Assembly (NCBI GenBank): GCA_003666485.1
Contig: CP032931.1
Location: 2,728,001 to 2,792,000, forward strand
Source: Levilactobacillus brevis
GTDB lineage: Bacteria > Bacillota > Bacilli > Lactobacillales > Lactobacillaceae
Reading direction: 5' to 3'
Length of the DNA: 64,000 nt
A model generated the notes under the pieces. That model ran no database searches. It was not told where the DNA came from and was given only the letters and a program-made list of their open reading frames with translations. The position numbers were made by a program, and so were the translations under genes. Position 1 is the first letter of the stretch. Each line of letters opens with the position of its first letter. Positions 8,971 to 17,836 of this stretch are shown piece by piece.

Positions 8971-9009
8971 AAAGGTATCGGAATCCTTGTGAGGTTCCGG
9001 TACCTTTTT
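8971..9009. terminator. Bidirectional terminator between pepC and the membrane-protein gene
   Basis: The near-palindrome AAAGGTATCGGAA / TTCCGGTACCTTT has T-runs on both strands. It lies between two convergent genes and can serve both. Confidence 0.85.
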
Positions 9010-9011
9010 AC

Positions 9012-9317
9012 TTACCCATTTTTATGGTGATGCCGGTGCAACCGTGCCTGTTGACGCTGATACCCATCCAAGATCAGCATCAAATCGATCAATAGAAACA
9101 GGCCACCCAGAAACAAATTGAAGGTCACATAGGCCATCTGCACAGCTGAAAACGCCAGAATGGGCGTCAGTTGCCACCACATGCTTTCCAGCACCGGATA
9201 GCGGTCGTGCCAGCGCTTTTGCACCAGCGGGACGACGATGACCGACAAGACCACCATCAGGGCCAGGCTAATCTGGTAGAGGTCCGTCAGACTGTGATTA
9301 ATGCGAATGTCCAGCAT
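9012..9317 (-). CDS. Small membrane protein, hypothetical
   Basis: This 101-aa protein has three hydrophobic segments (about residues 12-32, 50-68 and 68-84) and a basic, His-rich tail (RHHHKNG). It starts at an ATG with GGGAGATG about 6 nt upstream. It ends convergently with pepC and lies 12 bp downstream of the serine hydrolase gene at 9330, so it is probably the last gene of that transcript. I do not recognise the family. Confidence 0.6.
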   Translation of the reverse strand: MLDIRINHSLTDLYQISLALMVVLSVIVVPLVQKRWHDRYPVLESMWWQLTPILAFSAVQMAYVTFNLFLGGLFLLIDLMLILDGYQRQQARLHRHHHKNG

Positions 9318-9329
9318 AGATTCATCTCC

Positions 9330-10586
9330 CTACGAAATCGTCGACGCGGTGACCACCTGTTTAAACGTTGCCTTGGCAATATCTTCGGTCGACCAAGTGG
9401 GCCACATGGTCTTCTTGTAGAAATTATTCGACATGAAGATCACACCGGTCCGGCCATCGGTACTGACCAGGAAAGTGTCTTCATAGAAGTTGCCGACCCC
9501 ATGACCGTAGTAGCCCTGGTCCGCGAAATGATACATGCCACCGGTATACTTCGGCGTCGCAACACCCGGTTCCAGTAGCGTCTTGGCGCTGGTTGCGTGG
9601 TTAAACCGCTTGCCTTGGACAATAGCCTGAACCGTCTTGAACACGTTGCTGGGACTCATGGCAACGTTCCCGGTCCCTAGCCGCGAGCTAACATCCTTGG
9701 CTGCTGGGACTTCGGGGTCCGAATATGTGCCCGGTGTCTGGCCTTTATAGCCCACGGATAGCGCTGAATTTTGCTGGCGCAACTGAACAAAGCTGGTCTC
9801 GTTTAAGTTCAGCGGTGTGACGATTTGCTGGTAAAATTGGTGATAGTACGACTGGTCAGTCACCTGATTTAAAATAGCCGCCAACATCACGTAGCAAATT
9901 GGTTGGTAGTTAAATTGATTCAGCTGTGTCGTATCAACTCGGACGTGTTGGGCGGCGTAGCGGTAAATCTGGCGCTCACCCAGGTCTTTGTCCGGCTTCA
10001 TGTCACCCAGCAAGCCGCCTTCCATGTTCAACATTTGGCGAATCGTGACCCGGCGACTATTTTTGACCTGGGGATAGAACTGATGGAGCGTGTCCGTCAT
10101 CTTGAGCTTGCCCTGCTCGATAGCCCGCATGACCAGTAACCCCGTCATCGATTTCTGCAGTGAATTGATCAGGTATTGCGTCTTGGGCGTGTTGCGCCGC
10201 TTCTTAGCCGCGTTGGCCCAGCCAAAGGATTTCTGGTAAATGACCTGGTCGTTTTTCACTACCAGTGCGGTGCCGGAAAATTTTTTCGCCGTCAATTGTT
10301 TCGTCAAATTGGCCGTAAAATCGGGATTGGCGCTCCCAGCGGTCCGGTCTAACGCCGTGGTTTGGCTGTGGCGTTGTTGCTGGCTGACCTGTGCATTGCG
10401 CTGAATCAGGCGGTTGGTCTGCTTGACCGTTGTCGGCGTCGCGGTCAGCTTGCGTTGCTGATCGACGTGGTACCACTGGACGGCGCCGTAACCAGCCAAG
10501 CCCAGTAGAACCACCAGTAACAGCCATCTGCCCCAATGGGGATGGGCGTGCGCGGCGTGCCGTTGTTTTCGTGTTTCCTGTCTCAT
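9330..10586 (-). CDS. Serine hydrolase, beta-lactamase/class C PBP-like
   Basis: This 418-aa protein has a basic cytoplasmic N-terminus, one membrane anchor (about 20-38) and an extracellular beta-lactamase-related domain. The nucleophile motif S-x-x-K is 'SLQK' in 'YLINSLQKSMTGLL'. A later 'YYGHGVGN' gives the H-x-G third motif. The middle Y-x-N motif is not obvious. Such proteins act as D,D-peptidases or esterases on the cell wall; the substrate cannot be predicted. It has a close paralogue at 10908-12140, and the two share order and most motifs. Confidence 0.85.
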   Translation of the reverse strand: MRQETRKQRHAAHAHPHWGRWLLLVVLLGLAGYGAVQWYHVDQQRKLTATPTTVKQTNRLIQRNAQVSQQQRHSQTTALDRTAGSANPDFTANLTKQLTAKKFSGTALVVKNDQVIYQKSFGWANAAKKRRNTPKTQYLINSLQKSMTGLLVMRAIEQGKLKMTDTLHQFYPQVKNSRRVTIRQMLNMEGGLLGDMKPDKDLGERQIYRYAAQHVRVDTTQLNQFNYQPICYVMLAAILNQVTDQSYYHQFYQQIVTPLNLNETSFVQLRQQNSALSVGYKGQTPGTYSDPEVPAAKDVSSRLGTGNVAMSPSNVFKTVQAIVQGKRFNHATSAKTLLEPGVATPKYTGGMYHFADQGYYGHGVGNFYEDTFLVSTDGRTGVIFMSNNFYKKTMWPTWSTEDIAKATFKQVVTASTIS

Positions 10587-10907
10587 TTTGTCAAAGCCCC
10601 TGTCTTTTCAAACTTACTCTTCTGATTATACGAGAGTCACGGCGAAATACCAACCGTCAGTCAACGTTCTTCGGTGCCATGGCCGCCGTTCCGCCTGCTA
10701 TGGGGTAGCCGACTGCACATGACTATTCGTAATTCAATCTTGTCTTTCACTGTCATTGCCCCACGCAAAAAGCCACCAACCACTCGCCGTGACGAGTCGT
10801 TAGTGACTTTTATTATTGACAATCATCTCATACTATCAGTTGACGACAGGCTGAACAAATTGCTGTCGCAGCCTAGCGATTCACATAACGGCGACCGGTA
10901 CAACAGC
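10587..10907. other. Intergenic region between the two serine hydrolase genes
   Basis: About 320 bp. It contains what looks like a short type II fragment at 10674-10712 (GCCGTTCCGCCTGCTATGGGG). I see no ORF or clear terminator. Confidence 0.45.
10674..10712 (+). repeat. Possible type II repeat fragment
   Basis: The string TTCCGCCTGCTATGGG matches the 5' block of the type II element at 6141-6324 exactly, but nothing downstream continues the match. It could be a decayed insertion. Confidence 0.4.
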
Positions 10908-12140
10908 TTACCGCAACACCTTCGTCCGGTTGATTTGCTTAAACGTTTGAATGGCCAAGTCTTCCGTGGACCAATCCGGGTACATCGTCTTCTTCACGAA
11001 GTTGTTGGACAACAGGACGACACCGTTGCGGCCGTTCTTACTGATGACAAAGGTACTCTCGTAGTCGTCGCCCATGCCGTGGCCGTAGTAACCCAATTTA
11101 TCGAGGTGATACATCCCCCCGGCATAGTGGATCTGGTCATTTTGCGTCTCGTGTAAGACTTGGGCGCCCGCCGGTGTAGACAGAAGCGAACCCTGGACGA
11201 TGGCCCGCTCGGCCTGGTAGACGTCGCCCGTGCTCATCGTCGCGTTACCAGTCGCAATTTGGACCGCCATGCTGGCCGCCGATGGCTTGTGGGGCTCGCT
11301 GTAGTCGCCCGGCATGTTGCCCGCGTAGCCCGTGGTCATGCCTTTAGTGGTCGACCGTAACTGAGCAAAGCTGGTGTGGTTCAGATTCAACGGCGTGACG
11401 AATTGTTGATAGAACAGATCGTAATACGAATCATGCGTGACTTGATGCAAAATGCCCGCCAGCAACGTGAAGCAGATCTGCTGGTAATCGAATTCGCCAA
11501 TTTTACTGGTGTCGATCTGTGCATTTTGACTGACGTACTGATAAACCTCATTTTCCGTCAAGGTGCGGCCGGGCTTCAGTTCACCAGTGATGCCGGCCTC
11601 CATGTTCAGCATCTGGCGAATCGTGACCCGCCCGCTATGCCGAATGTTGGGATAATACTGGCTTAGTCGGTCCGTCAGCTGTAGTTGGCCGGCTTGGACC
11701 GCCTTCATGACCAGCAGTCCCGTCATGGACTTTTGAACCGAGTTGATCAAATACTGCGATGTGACCTTGTTCTTACGCTGTTTCTTAGCGTTAGCCTTCC
11801 CGAATGCCCGCTGGTAAACGACCTGATCATTCTTCACGACCAGCGCCGTGCCGACAAATTTCTTGTCCTTCAGCTCACGGGTGAAGCGCTTGCTAAACTT
11901 CGGTGTGGCCTGCCCCCGGTTGGTCCGATCAAATGCCGTCTTCCCTGGGTCACGTTGCCGCTTACTAGCAGCGGCGTCCTTGGCAATCGTCGCGTGTGTT
12001 TGTTGGGCATGCTGATGATTGCTGGTCGCGACTTCTTGTTGGTCTCGTTGGTCGATCTCATGCATGCCCCAGATGACGCCACCAATCCCCAGAATGATGA
12101 CGAACAGTACCGCCCAATGGCGTAGGTTTCGTGTATTCAC
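10908..12140 (-). CDS. Serine hydrolase, beta-lactamase/class C PBP-like (paralogue)
   Basis: This 410-aa protein, anchored by one N-terminal membrane segment, is a paralogue of the gene at 9330-10586. It shares 'LINSVQKSMTGLLVMKA' (S-x-x-K is SVQK), 'VTIRQMLNMEAG' and 'GYYGHGMGDD' (third motif). I prefer the GTG at 12140 (giving VNTRNLRHW) because GGGGGAGAG lies just upstream; the frame is open to 12155. The tandem pair probably arose by duplication. About 320 bp separates the two, so each may have its own promoter. Confidence 0.85.
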   Translation of the reverse strand: MNTRNLRHWAVLFVIILGIGGVIWGMHEIDQRDQQEVATSNHQHAQQTHATIAKDAAASKRQRDPGKTAFDRTNRGQATPKFSKRFTRELKDKKFVGTALVVKNDQVVYQRAFGKANAKKQRKNKVTSQYLINSVQKSMTGLLVMKAVQAGQLQLTDRLSQYYPNIRHSGRVTIRQMLNMEAGITGELKPGRTLTENEVYQYVSQNAQIDTSKIGEFDYQQICFTLLAGILHQVTHDSYYDLFYQQFVTPLNLNHTSFAQLRSTTKGMTTGYAGNMPGDYSEPHKPSAASMAVQIATGNATMSTGDVYQAERAIVQGSLLSTPAGAQVLHETQNDQIHYAGGMYHLDKLGYYGHGMGDDYESTFVISKNGRNGVVLLSNNFVKKTMYPDWSTEDLAIQTFKQINRTKVLR

Positions 12141-12240
12141 TTTTCTCTCCCCCAATTAGCTAACTGGTTAACCCCTTACACTTTAAAACTGACTAGCCAG
12201 CTTCCCCAGCTGTGACCAGTCCTTCATTTCTGATTATACG

Positions 12241-12280
12241 AAAAAGCCGGCCAAAGACAATAAAAGTCTTCGTCGGCTGG
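12241..12280 (-). terminator. Terminator of the broken gpm gene
   Basis: On the minus strand an AGCCGACGAAGAC / GTCTTTGGCCGGCT stem ends in TTTTTCG. It lies 25 nt after the gene's stop codon. Confidence 0.75.
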
Positions 12281-12306
12281 GTGAACTTATTATTTACTTT
12301 AAAAAC

Positions 12307-12978
12307 TCACAGGGTTTGCTTGCGCAAGACGTTTAGCCGGTCATCAAAGTCGTAGCGAATTGGTTCGCCATTCGCAACTTCCACCTGGCTAATATCCGCG
12401 TCCGCCACATGGTCCAGGTACTTGATTAACGCCCGTAACGTACTGCCGTGAGCCACGACCAGCTGATTGTGGCCATCCAACAAACGCGGGGCAATCTGGT
12501 CGGTCCAGTAGGGCATCAACCGGTGATAAGCCATTTCCAAACTCTCGCCTAATGGCTCAACGTGCGGGCCAAATTTATCGTAACGACGATCCTGACTGAC
12601 GTGGTCCAACAGTGGTGGCACGGTCTTAAAGCTCCGCCGCCAAATCTTGATCTGCTTTTCCCCCACGCGGGCTTTGACCGCCGCTTTATTTTGCCCCCGC
12701 AGTGCACCGTAATGCCGCTCATTCAGGCGCCAGGACTTGTATTCTGGAATGTACAGTTGGTCGATGGCCTCTAAGACAATGTTCGACGTCACGATGGCGC
12801 GCTGGAGCATGGATGTGTGCAGGGCCCCAAACTGCAGGCCCGCAGCCGCAACCAATTTGCCAGCCGCGACCGCTTATTCACGCCCCTTGGCCGTCAGCGG
12901 CACATCACTCCACCCAGTAAAAATATTATCTCGGTTCGCGACACTTTCCCCGTGCCGTAAAATGACCAGCGTTGCCAT
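12307..12978 (-). pseudogene. 2,3-bisphosphoglycerate-dependent phosphoglycerate mutase, nonsense mutation
   Basis: The reading frame starts at an ATG at 12978 and encodes [16 protein letters not shown] with the catalytic RHGE motif and '[15 protein letters not shown]', then meets a TAA at 12876-12874 where the family has a Gln or similar codon (CAA to TAA is one base change). The frame then continues intact to 12307 with '[13 protein letters not shown]' and the second catalytic region '[15 protein letters not shown]'. Full length would be 223 aa. A restart after the stop would lack the catalytic RHG, so the product would be inactive. Glycolysis would then need another mutase gene, which is not in this window. 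The rest looks undecayed, so the change is recent, or it is a sequencing error. Confidence 0.8.
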
Positions 12979-13105
12979 TGATCATGCTCCCTTTCTCTCT
13001 TAGCAATTCTCACTGACCATCATACCATAGGTTTTGGCCGGGTCCGTGTGATTTGTGTCAGTTTTCACTTAATTTCTGGTGGAACAACAGCTTGAAAATA
13101 GACTT

Positions 13106-13164
13106 AACGCGTTGCTTCTTAGAAGGACAGTATTCTCTGTTCGTTAAAATTAGTGAAACCAGGC
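13106..13164 (+). repeat. Type III intergenic repeat segment, copy 2
   Basis: It starts AACGCGTTGC and ends CGTTAAAATTAGTGAAACCAGG like the segment at 278-333. Its middle contains a TTCTTAGAAGG hairpin. It abuts the type I element at 13165-13346. Strand is arbitrary. Confidence 0.55.
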
Positions 13165-13346
13165 GCCTACCAAATATGGGGTCAGCCATGGGAGTTTCTA
13201 AACGGCACGATTCATACCGCTTAGAAAGCTGGCGTCTTTGAGACGTGACCTTTGCCTCAAAGACGAGGTGTCGAGACCGCTCCTTAGCTCGACCCGTCCG
13301 CCCACCGCGTTCCGTCCCATATTTGACAGACGGTAGGCGGCCAGCC
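13165..13346 (-). repeat. Type I structured repeat, copy C
   Basis: On the minus strand it runs from GGCTGGCCGCCTACCG to GGCGCC. The closing stem is TCAAATATGGG with CCCATATTTGG. Inner stems are GTCGAG/CTCGAC, GTCTTTGAG/CTCAAAGAC and TTTCTAAGC/GTTTAGAAA. The outermost 3' end is cut short compared with other copies. It lies about 120 bp 3' of the EamA gene, same strand. Confidence 0.87.
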
Positions 13347-13465
13347 TTCACTATGAAAGCTGTAACGACTAACCTTAACGTCATAAATCGCCTAGTGATA
13401 ATGGTTCTAGCCGTAATTAAAAAGTACGCTACCGGCATGGTGGCGTACCTTTACAATCATTTGAA

Positions 13466-14500
13466 TTAATCCACAGAAGATTCCGAATGGGCAGCAAGCT
13501 TGTGCGCAGCCACAGCATCGTCTGCTTCTTGGAACTCGCTGGCGTCTTCTTCTGCCAATGCAGATTCGCGCGCCTTGACCCGGTTCCCCATGAAGGTGAT
13601 GACCGACCCAATCAAGATGATGACGATTCCGACGATGGTGTTGGTCAGAATCTTTTCGTGAATCAGCACGGCCGCCATGATGGGTGCCAGCCCTGGCTTA
13701 ATGAAGAAGACCAATGAGGCCGTCGACACGTCGGAGCGTTCCATCGCCAAGAAGTAAAAGGCGAACCCCCCACCAGTCACACAGACCCCGATGAAGAACA
13801 GGATCCAGAAGTACTGGAGGCTGACATTTTGCAAGATCGGCATCGCCGCAAATTGACGGGTCCAGCTAACCTGACGCAAGCCCCCGGCAACGGCCGGCAC
13901 GTGGGTCAGCAACATGATGGCGAGTAGCTCAGCTGACCCGGCCAGGAAGGTAAAGCAGGTCATGATGATTCCGTTGAAATGGTGCCGGACAGACCCCCAC
14001 CGTGACACGATACTGTACAAGCCAAAGGTTAACGCGGAACCAATTGCCAGCGCTAAGCCGACTGGATTGGTCAAATGCGCGGGGTTGACGATGACCACTA
14101 ACCCGACGATCGATACGACCACGGCAATCAAGTTGGCCCGGCCAAGCCGTTCGTGCAAGATCAGGTAAGAGAAGATCAAGGCAAAGACAGGGTTGCAGCT
14201 GAACAGTACAGCGACCGTCGATGCTTCGTCGACACTGATTGCCAGTTGATACAGCGTCATACTGATGATGACACAAACCAGCCCGGTCAGCGCAAATAGC
14301 GCCCAATCGCGCCCGGTCAACCGGTGACTTTGCTTATGTAAGGCCCGCAAGGCAATTGGCAAGAGAATCAATCCACCAATGAAGAAGCGGATCAGATTCA
14401 ATTGAATGGGATTAAACGCGTTCCCTGCAGACTTCAGAGCGATTTCCATGGAACTGAACATTAACGTTGAAAATGCGATATACAACAGTGTTTTTCTCAA
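13466..14500 (-). CDS. EamA/DMT-family transporter
   Basis: This 344-aa protein has about ten hydrophobic segments in two homologous halves, the EamA (drug/metabolite transporter) layout, with 'NPVFALIFSYLILHERLG' in the first half and 'KPGLAPIMAAVLIHEKIL' in the second. A polar, Glu/Ala-rich tail of about 45 residues follows. The only usable start is TTG at 14500 with AAGGAGG about 13 nt upstream. The substrate is unknown; relatives export amino acids or metabolites. It is preceded by a second transporter gene 42 bp away and may be cotranscribed with it. Confidence 0.85.
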   Translation of the reverse strand: MRKTLLYIAFSTLMFSSMEIALKSAGNAFNPIQLNLIRFFIGGLILLPIALRALHKQSHRLTGRDWALFALTGLVCVIISMTLYQLAISVDEASTVAVLFSCNPVFALIFSYLILHERLGRANLIAVVVSIVGLVVIVNPAHLTNPVGLALAIGSALTFGLYSIVSRWGSVRHHFNGIIMTCFTFLAGSAELLAIMLLTHVPAVAGGLRQVSWTRQFAAMPILQNVSLQYFWILFFIGVCVTGGGFAFYFLAMERSDVSTASLVFFIKPGLAPIMAAVLIHEKILTNTIVGIVIILIGSVITFMGNRVKARESALAEEDASEFQEADDAVAAHKLAAHSESSVD

Positions 14501-14541
14501 AACGAAAAATTGTTCCTCCTTAAAAGTAACGACCAGATCAA

Positions 14542-15489
14542 TTAGGCAACGTGCTGGACGATGACCATCAGAATCGGAATCACCACTAAACTTAGGAGGG
14601 TCGTTTCGGTTACCATGATGGCCGCATAATCCGCATCGGCGCGGTACAATTTAGCCACGACAGGTGCGTTGGTCATAACGGGCATCGCTGCTTGTAAAAT
14701 AAAGACTTGTTTCATTAGAATCGGCATGCTGGTGGGCAACACCAACAGCCCCATCAACACGGGCGCCACGATGAAACGGCCCAGCAAGATGCCGAGACTG
14801 TCGCGGTCCACGTGGATATTTTGCAACCCCGCACCGGCAATCGCCGTCCCGATAAAGATCATGGACAACGGAATCGTGAGGCCCCCAATATATTGGAAGT
14901 CTTTCATGATCCAACCCGGCAATTGGATGTCGAGAAGAACCAAGATGACCCCCACGATAAAGCCCAGGAGCGGTGGTGAAAAGATTTTTTGTAACGTTTG
15001 TTTCAGGTCGAACTTGGCGCCTCCCTGGCCGTCACGCTGGATCAAGTAGACCCCCAACGTCCAGAAAAAGGTCGTGTTGGCCATGTAATAAACCAACACG
15101 AACGGCAAGCTCTTCGGGCCAAACAGCGCTTCGTTGACTGGTAAGCCCACAAAAACGGTGTTTGAATTCAGAAACATGGATTCAAACAGCCCGCGGTGCC
15201 CCGGCTTGATGCGAAACGCATGAAAGGCCACGATGGAGAGGCCGAACATGATCAACATGGAAACGATTGGAAACCGGAGATCCGGCAACGTGCGTTTCAA
15301 CGTCTCCGCTGAAAATTTCGCGGTGATCGTACTGATCATGTAGGCCGGCAACGCAATCTGCGTGACGAGGCGCGCAATTAACTTCGGTGCCTGGTCATCA
15401 AACCAGCCCCGGCGAGACAGCACGTAACCGAGACCAATCATGACTAAAATGATTAAGACACCCGAAACACTTCGAATAAAAACGGCCAT
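14542..15489 (-). CDS. AEC-family transporter (auxin efflux carrier/malate permease type)
   Basis: This 315-aa integral membrane protein has about ten hydrophobic segments in the AEC fold. It contains 'NSNTVFVGLPVNEALFG' around residue 110, the characteristic N-x-x-F-x-G-x-P region, and 'FILQAAMPVMTNAPVVAKLY' near the C-terminus. I chose the ATG at 15489 with GGGGAGG 7 nt upstream; the open frame extends 30 bp further. Relatives carry malate, malonate or similar organic acids, but the substrate here is unknown. Confidence 0.85.
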   Translation of the reverse strand: MAVFIRSVSGVLIILVMIGLGYVLSRRGWFDDQAPKLIARLVTQIALPAYMISTITAKFSAETLKRTLPDLRFPIVSMLIMFGLSIVAFHAFRIKPGHRGLFESMFLNSNTVFVGLPVNEALFGPKSLPFVLVYYMANTTFFWTLGVYLIQRDGQGGAKFDLKQTLQKIFSPPLLGFIVGVILVLLDIQLPGWIMKDFQYIGGLTIPLSMIFIGTAIAGAGLQNIHVDRDSLGILLGRFIVAPVLMGLLVLPTSMPILMKQVFILQAAMPVMTNAPVVAKLYRADADYAAIMVTETTLLSLVVIPILMVIVQHVA

Positions 15490-15857
15490 CTGCCGACCTC
15501 CCCTCGAAACATTACCCAAAATTAGATTTTCTTAAGCAACGCTTCTTATTATAGCACGCACCCACCAGTTTCTGCAGCCGCAACCGGTTACAAACAGCGG
15601 TGTTAGCCACTTTTACTTACCTTGACAACTTGTGAAATCCGCTTTTATCCGGTCTAGACAACCAAACAAAATACCGAAAATGTCCGGGGGAAACATTTAC
15701 GAATGGCCGTTTTTATGGTCTAATGAATTAATTGAGTCTACAGATAAGATTCCAGGGGAATTGCCAAATCTGTGTGTAGCTGAGGCCCCGCGATAACATC
15801 GTGGTGCGGCCCCGAAACGAAATTGGTCAAGATTTTAATGAGGATGAGGAAATAATT
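15490..15857. other. Divergent regulatory region
   Basis: About 370 bp between the AEC transporter and the LytR-CpsA-Psr gene. It contains a likely promoter for the latter (TTTACG at 15696-15701, TCTAAT at 15719-15724, 17 bp spacing). No repeat-family member or small ORF was found. Confidence 0.5.
15696..15724 (+). promoter_or_regulatory. Probable promoter of the LCP gene
   Basis: -35 TTTACG and -10 TCTAAT with a 17-bp spacer, about 130 nt upstream of the start codon. The leader between them is long and has no recognisable riboswitch. Confidence 0.45.
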
Positions 15858-16976
15858 ATGCCAAACGATAATGAACCAAGACGGCAGCGGACACCTGAGG
15901 ATTTCGAACAGGTCTATGACCGCCGTTCCGACCGTAACTCCCACTTCAAGACCCCCGCGGTTCACCCCCACCGGCCGGTCATGTGGACGATTGTCATTGC
16001 GATGTTGGTCTTACTGGGCGGCGGCCTTGCTTACGGGTACCAGGCGTGGAATTCGGCAAAGAAGACGTTTAGCCAGACCTATGAAGCCTCGAACGCCGCC
16101 AAGAGCCGCAACGTGTCCGCTGTCTTGAAGTCCAATAAGCCCTTCTCGATTCTGTTGATGGGAACAGATACCGGGGCACTGGGCCGTTCAGACGTGGGCC
16201 GGACCGACACCATGATGGTCGCCACCATCAACCCGACCAAGGAAACGGCCTACCTGACCAGTATTCCCCGGGATACGCGAGTCACTGTTGGTTCTGGCGT
16301 CAACGCCTCAATTCAAAAGATCAACGCCGCCTACACGATTGGTGGGCCCAAGACCGCGGTCAAGACCGTGGAGAACCTGCTGGACGTGCCCATTGATTTC
16401 TACGCCATCGTAAACATGGGTGGACTGGAAAAGATGGTCAACGCGGTCGGCGGGGTCGACGTGAAACCAACGCTGACCTTCCAATATGGTGCGGCCAACG
16501 TCGTCAAGGGCAAGAAGACCCATTTGAACGGGAAACAAGCGCTTGACTACTCCCGGATGCGTCACGAAGATCCGCTGGGTGATTACGGCCGACAAAAACG
16601 GCAACGCGAAGTCCTACAGAAGCTAGTCGTCAAGGCGGCGGGGTTGTCCTCCATCACCCGTTACCAAACGATTCTGAAGTCACTAAACGGGAACTTGAAG
16701 ACCGACTTGACCTTTGATGACCTGATGCAGATTCGGGCGAAATACGGGGATGCTTCTCACCACATCAAGTCAGAGACATTGCAAGGACAAGACGCCATGA
16801 TCGACGGCCTCTCCTATCAAGTACCAACCATGACCGAGCTGAAACGTGTCTCGAACCACATCAGAAAGACGCTGGGCTTGGCCAACACCAAGAAATTCAC
16901 GACGGACGCCGATACCAGCACCACGGGTAACGGCTACGCCACTGACAGCACTGGCAACAGCGGCTACGGGTATTAA
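15858..16976 (+). CDS. LytR-CpsA-Psr (LCP) family cell-wall polymer ligase
   Basis: LCP proteins attach wall teichoic acid or polysaccharide to peptidoglycan outside the cell. The 372-aa protein has a polar cytoplasmic start, one membrane segment (about 36-60), then the LCP domain with 'ILLMGTDTGALGRSDVGRTDTMM' split over the usual D and R residues, 'LTSIPRDTRV', 'KINAAYTIGGP' and 'GKQALDYSRMRHEDPLGDYGRQKRQ'. The C-terminal 30 or so residues are Gly/Thr/Ser-rich. I chose the ATG at 15858 because GATGAGGA lies 8 nt upstream; the frame is open 57 bp earlier without a site. Confidence 0.93.
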   Translation: MPNDNEPRRQRTPEDFEQVYDRRSDRNSHFKTPAVHPHRPVMWTIVIAMLVLLGGGLAYGYQAWNSAKKTFSQTYEASNAAKSRNVSAVLKSNKPFSILLMGTDTGALGRSDVGRTDTMMVATINPTKETAYLTSIPRDTRVTVGSGVNASIQKINAAYTIGGPKTAVKTVENLLDVPIDFYAIVNMGGLEKMVNAVGGVDVKPTLTFQYGAANVVKGKKTHLNGKQALDYSRMRHEDPLGDYGRQKRQREVLQKLVVKAAGLSSITRYQTILKSLNGNLKTDLTFDDLMQIRAKYGDASHHIKSETLQGQDAMIDGLSYQVPTMTELKRVSNHIRKTLGLANTKKFTTDADTSTTGNGYATDSTGNSGYGY

Positions 16977-16989
16977 TCAAACATGCACT

Positions 16990-17035
16990 GAGCGCCACTC
17001 ACGGGTCTACTGGACTTGCGGGTGGCGCTTTTTTT
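16990..17035 (+). terminator. Terminator of the LCP gene
   Basis: Stem GAGCGCCACTC / GGGTGGCGCT followed by TTTTTTT. The type I element at 17036 starts at the end of the T-run. Confidence 0.87.
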
Positions 17036-17225
17036 ACCGCCTTACCGTCCGTCAAATATGGGCCGTGACGCTGTGGGCGGACGGGCCGAGCCAAAAGACG
17101 GTCTCGACACCTCGCCTTTGAGCCGAAGTCCACGTCTCAAAGACGCCAGTTTTCTAACCAGCCAAGACCGCTGCTAAGAAAACTCCCACGGCTGAGCCCA
17201 TATTTGACGGACTCACGGCTACGAT
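17036..17225 (+). repeat. Type I structured repeat, copy D
   Basis: It starts ACCGCCTTACCG and ends CTCACGGCTACG. The closing stem is CCGTCAAATATGGG with CCCATATTTGACGG; compared with most copies, a C changes to T on one arm and G to A on the other. Inner stems include CCTTTGAG/CTCAAAG and GTTTTCTAA/CTAAGAAAAC. It forms the left half of an inverted pair with the copy at 17575-17767. Confidence 0.9.
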
Positions 17226-17574
17226 TCCGATGGGCAATGACGACTGTATTTGGCAGTGGGAGTCGTTGCCCTTGCATTAACACCAATTCTGTTGACAAGA
17301 AACGTTCTTACCGCGAAAATTCAGGAGTTGTTGGGGCTGGTAAATGGTCTCAACAAGAAAGCCAGACGTTCACCACACTTCAAATCGCTGATTGATTCGT
17401 GAGTCCCTAAGATTCTTCCATCCAGTAGCTTGGCATAAATCACTAATAGACCAGCTAACTCCCCTCTTGGCAAGGGCTATCGTGGAAGTAGGTGCCAGAA
17501 CGCTATGTCAAAACTTGTTATCCGAACGGTTGGCTGACTCGCGCAATACACCGATTGTCGCTGAAAGGTGCTAT
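17226..17574. other. Spacer between inverted type I copies D and E
   Basis: About 350 bp with no convincing ORF. A hairpin GGGCAA...CGACT / AGTCG...TTGCCC lies at 17231-17272. Otherwise I recognise nothing. Confidence 0.4.
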
Positions 17575-17767
17575 TGTAGCCGAGAGTCCGCTAGATATGA
17601 GTTCAGCCGTGGGAGTTCCCTTGGCGGCGCGATTCATGCCGTTTAGGGAACTGGCAACTTGGAGACGCGGGCTACCGGCTCCAAGTTGAGGGCCGAGACC
17701 GCCCTGTGGCTCGGTCCGACGCCCACCGCGTTCCAACTCATATCTAGCGGACGGTAAGGCGGCCAGC
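17575..17767 (-). repeat. Type I structured repeat, copy E
   Basis: On the minus strand it runs GGGGGCTGGCCGCCTTACCG to CTCTCGGCTAC. The closing stem is CCGCTAGATATGAG with CTCATATCTAGCGG. Inner stems are ACTTGGAG/CTCCAAGT and GTTCCCT/AGGGAAC. It points toward copy D, so 17036-17767 has inverted ends of about 190 bp. Confidence 0.9.
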
Positions 17768-17807
17768 CCCCACCTGCGTAACTGCACTCGACCAGGTCTC
17801 GCCCAAA

Positions 17808-17836
17808 CAAAAAACAAGTTTTGCTTGCTTTTTTCT
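17808..17836. terminator. Small terminator-like hairpin
   Basis: CAAG-TTTTG-CTTG with a T-run on each strand (TTTTTTG leftward, TTTTTTC rightward). It precedes copy E on the minus strand as other terminators precede other copies. Confidence 0.4.

Noticed and set aside
17231..17272. Hairpin in the D-E spacer as a terminator
   Set aside because: It has no T-run and a large loop.
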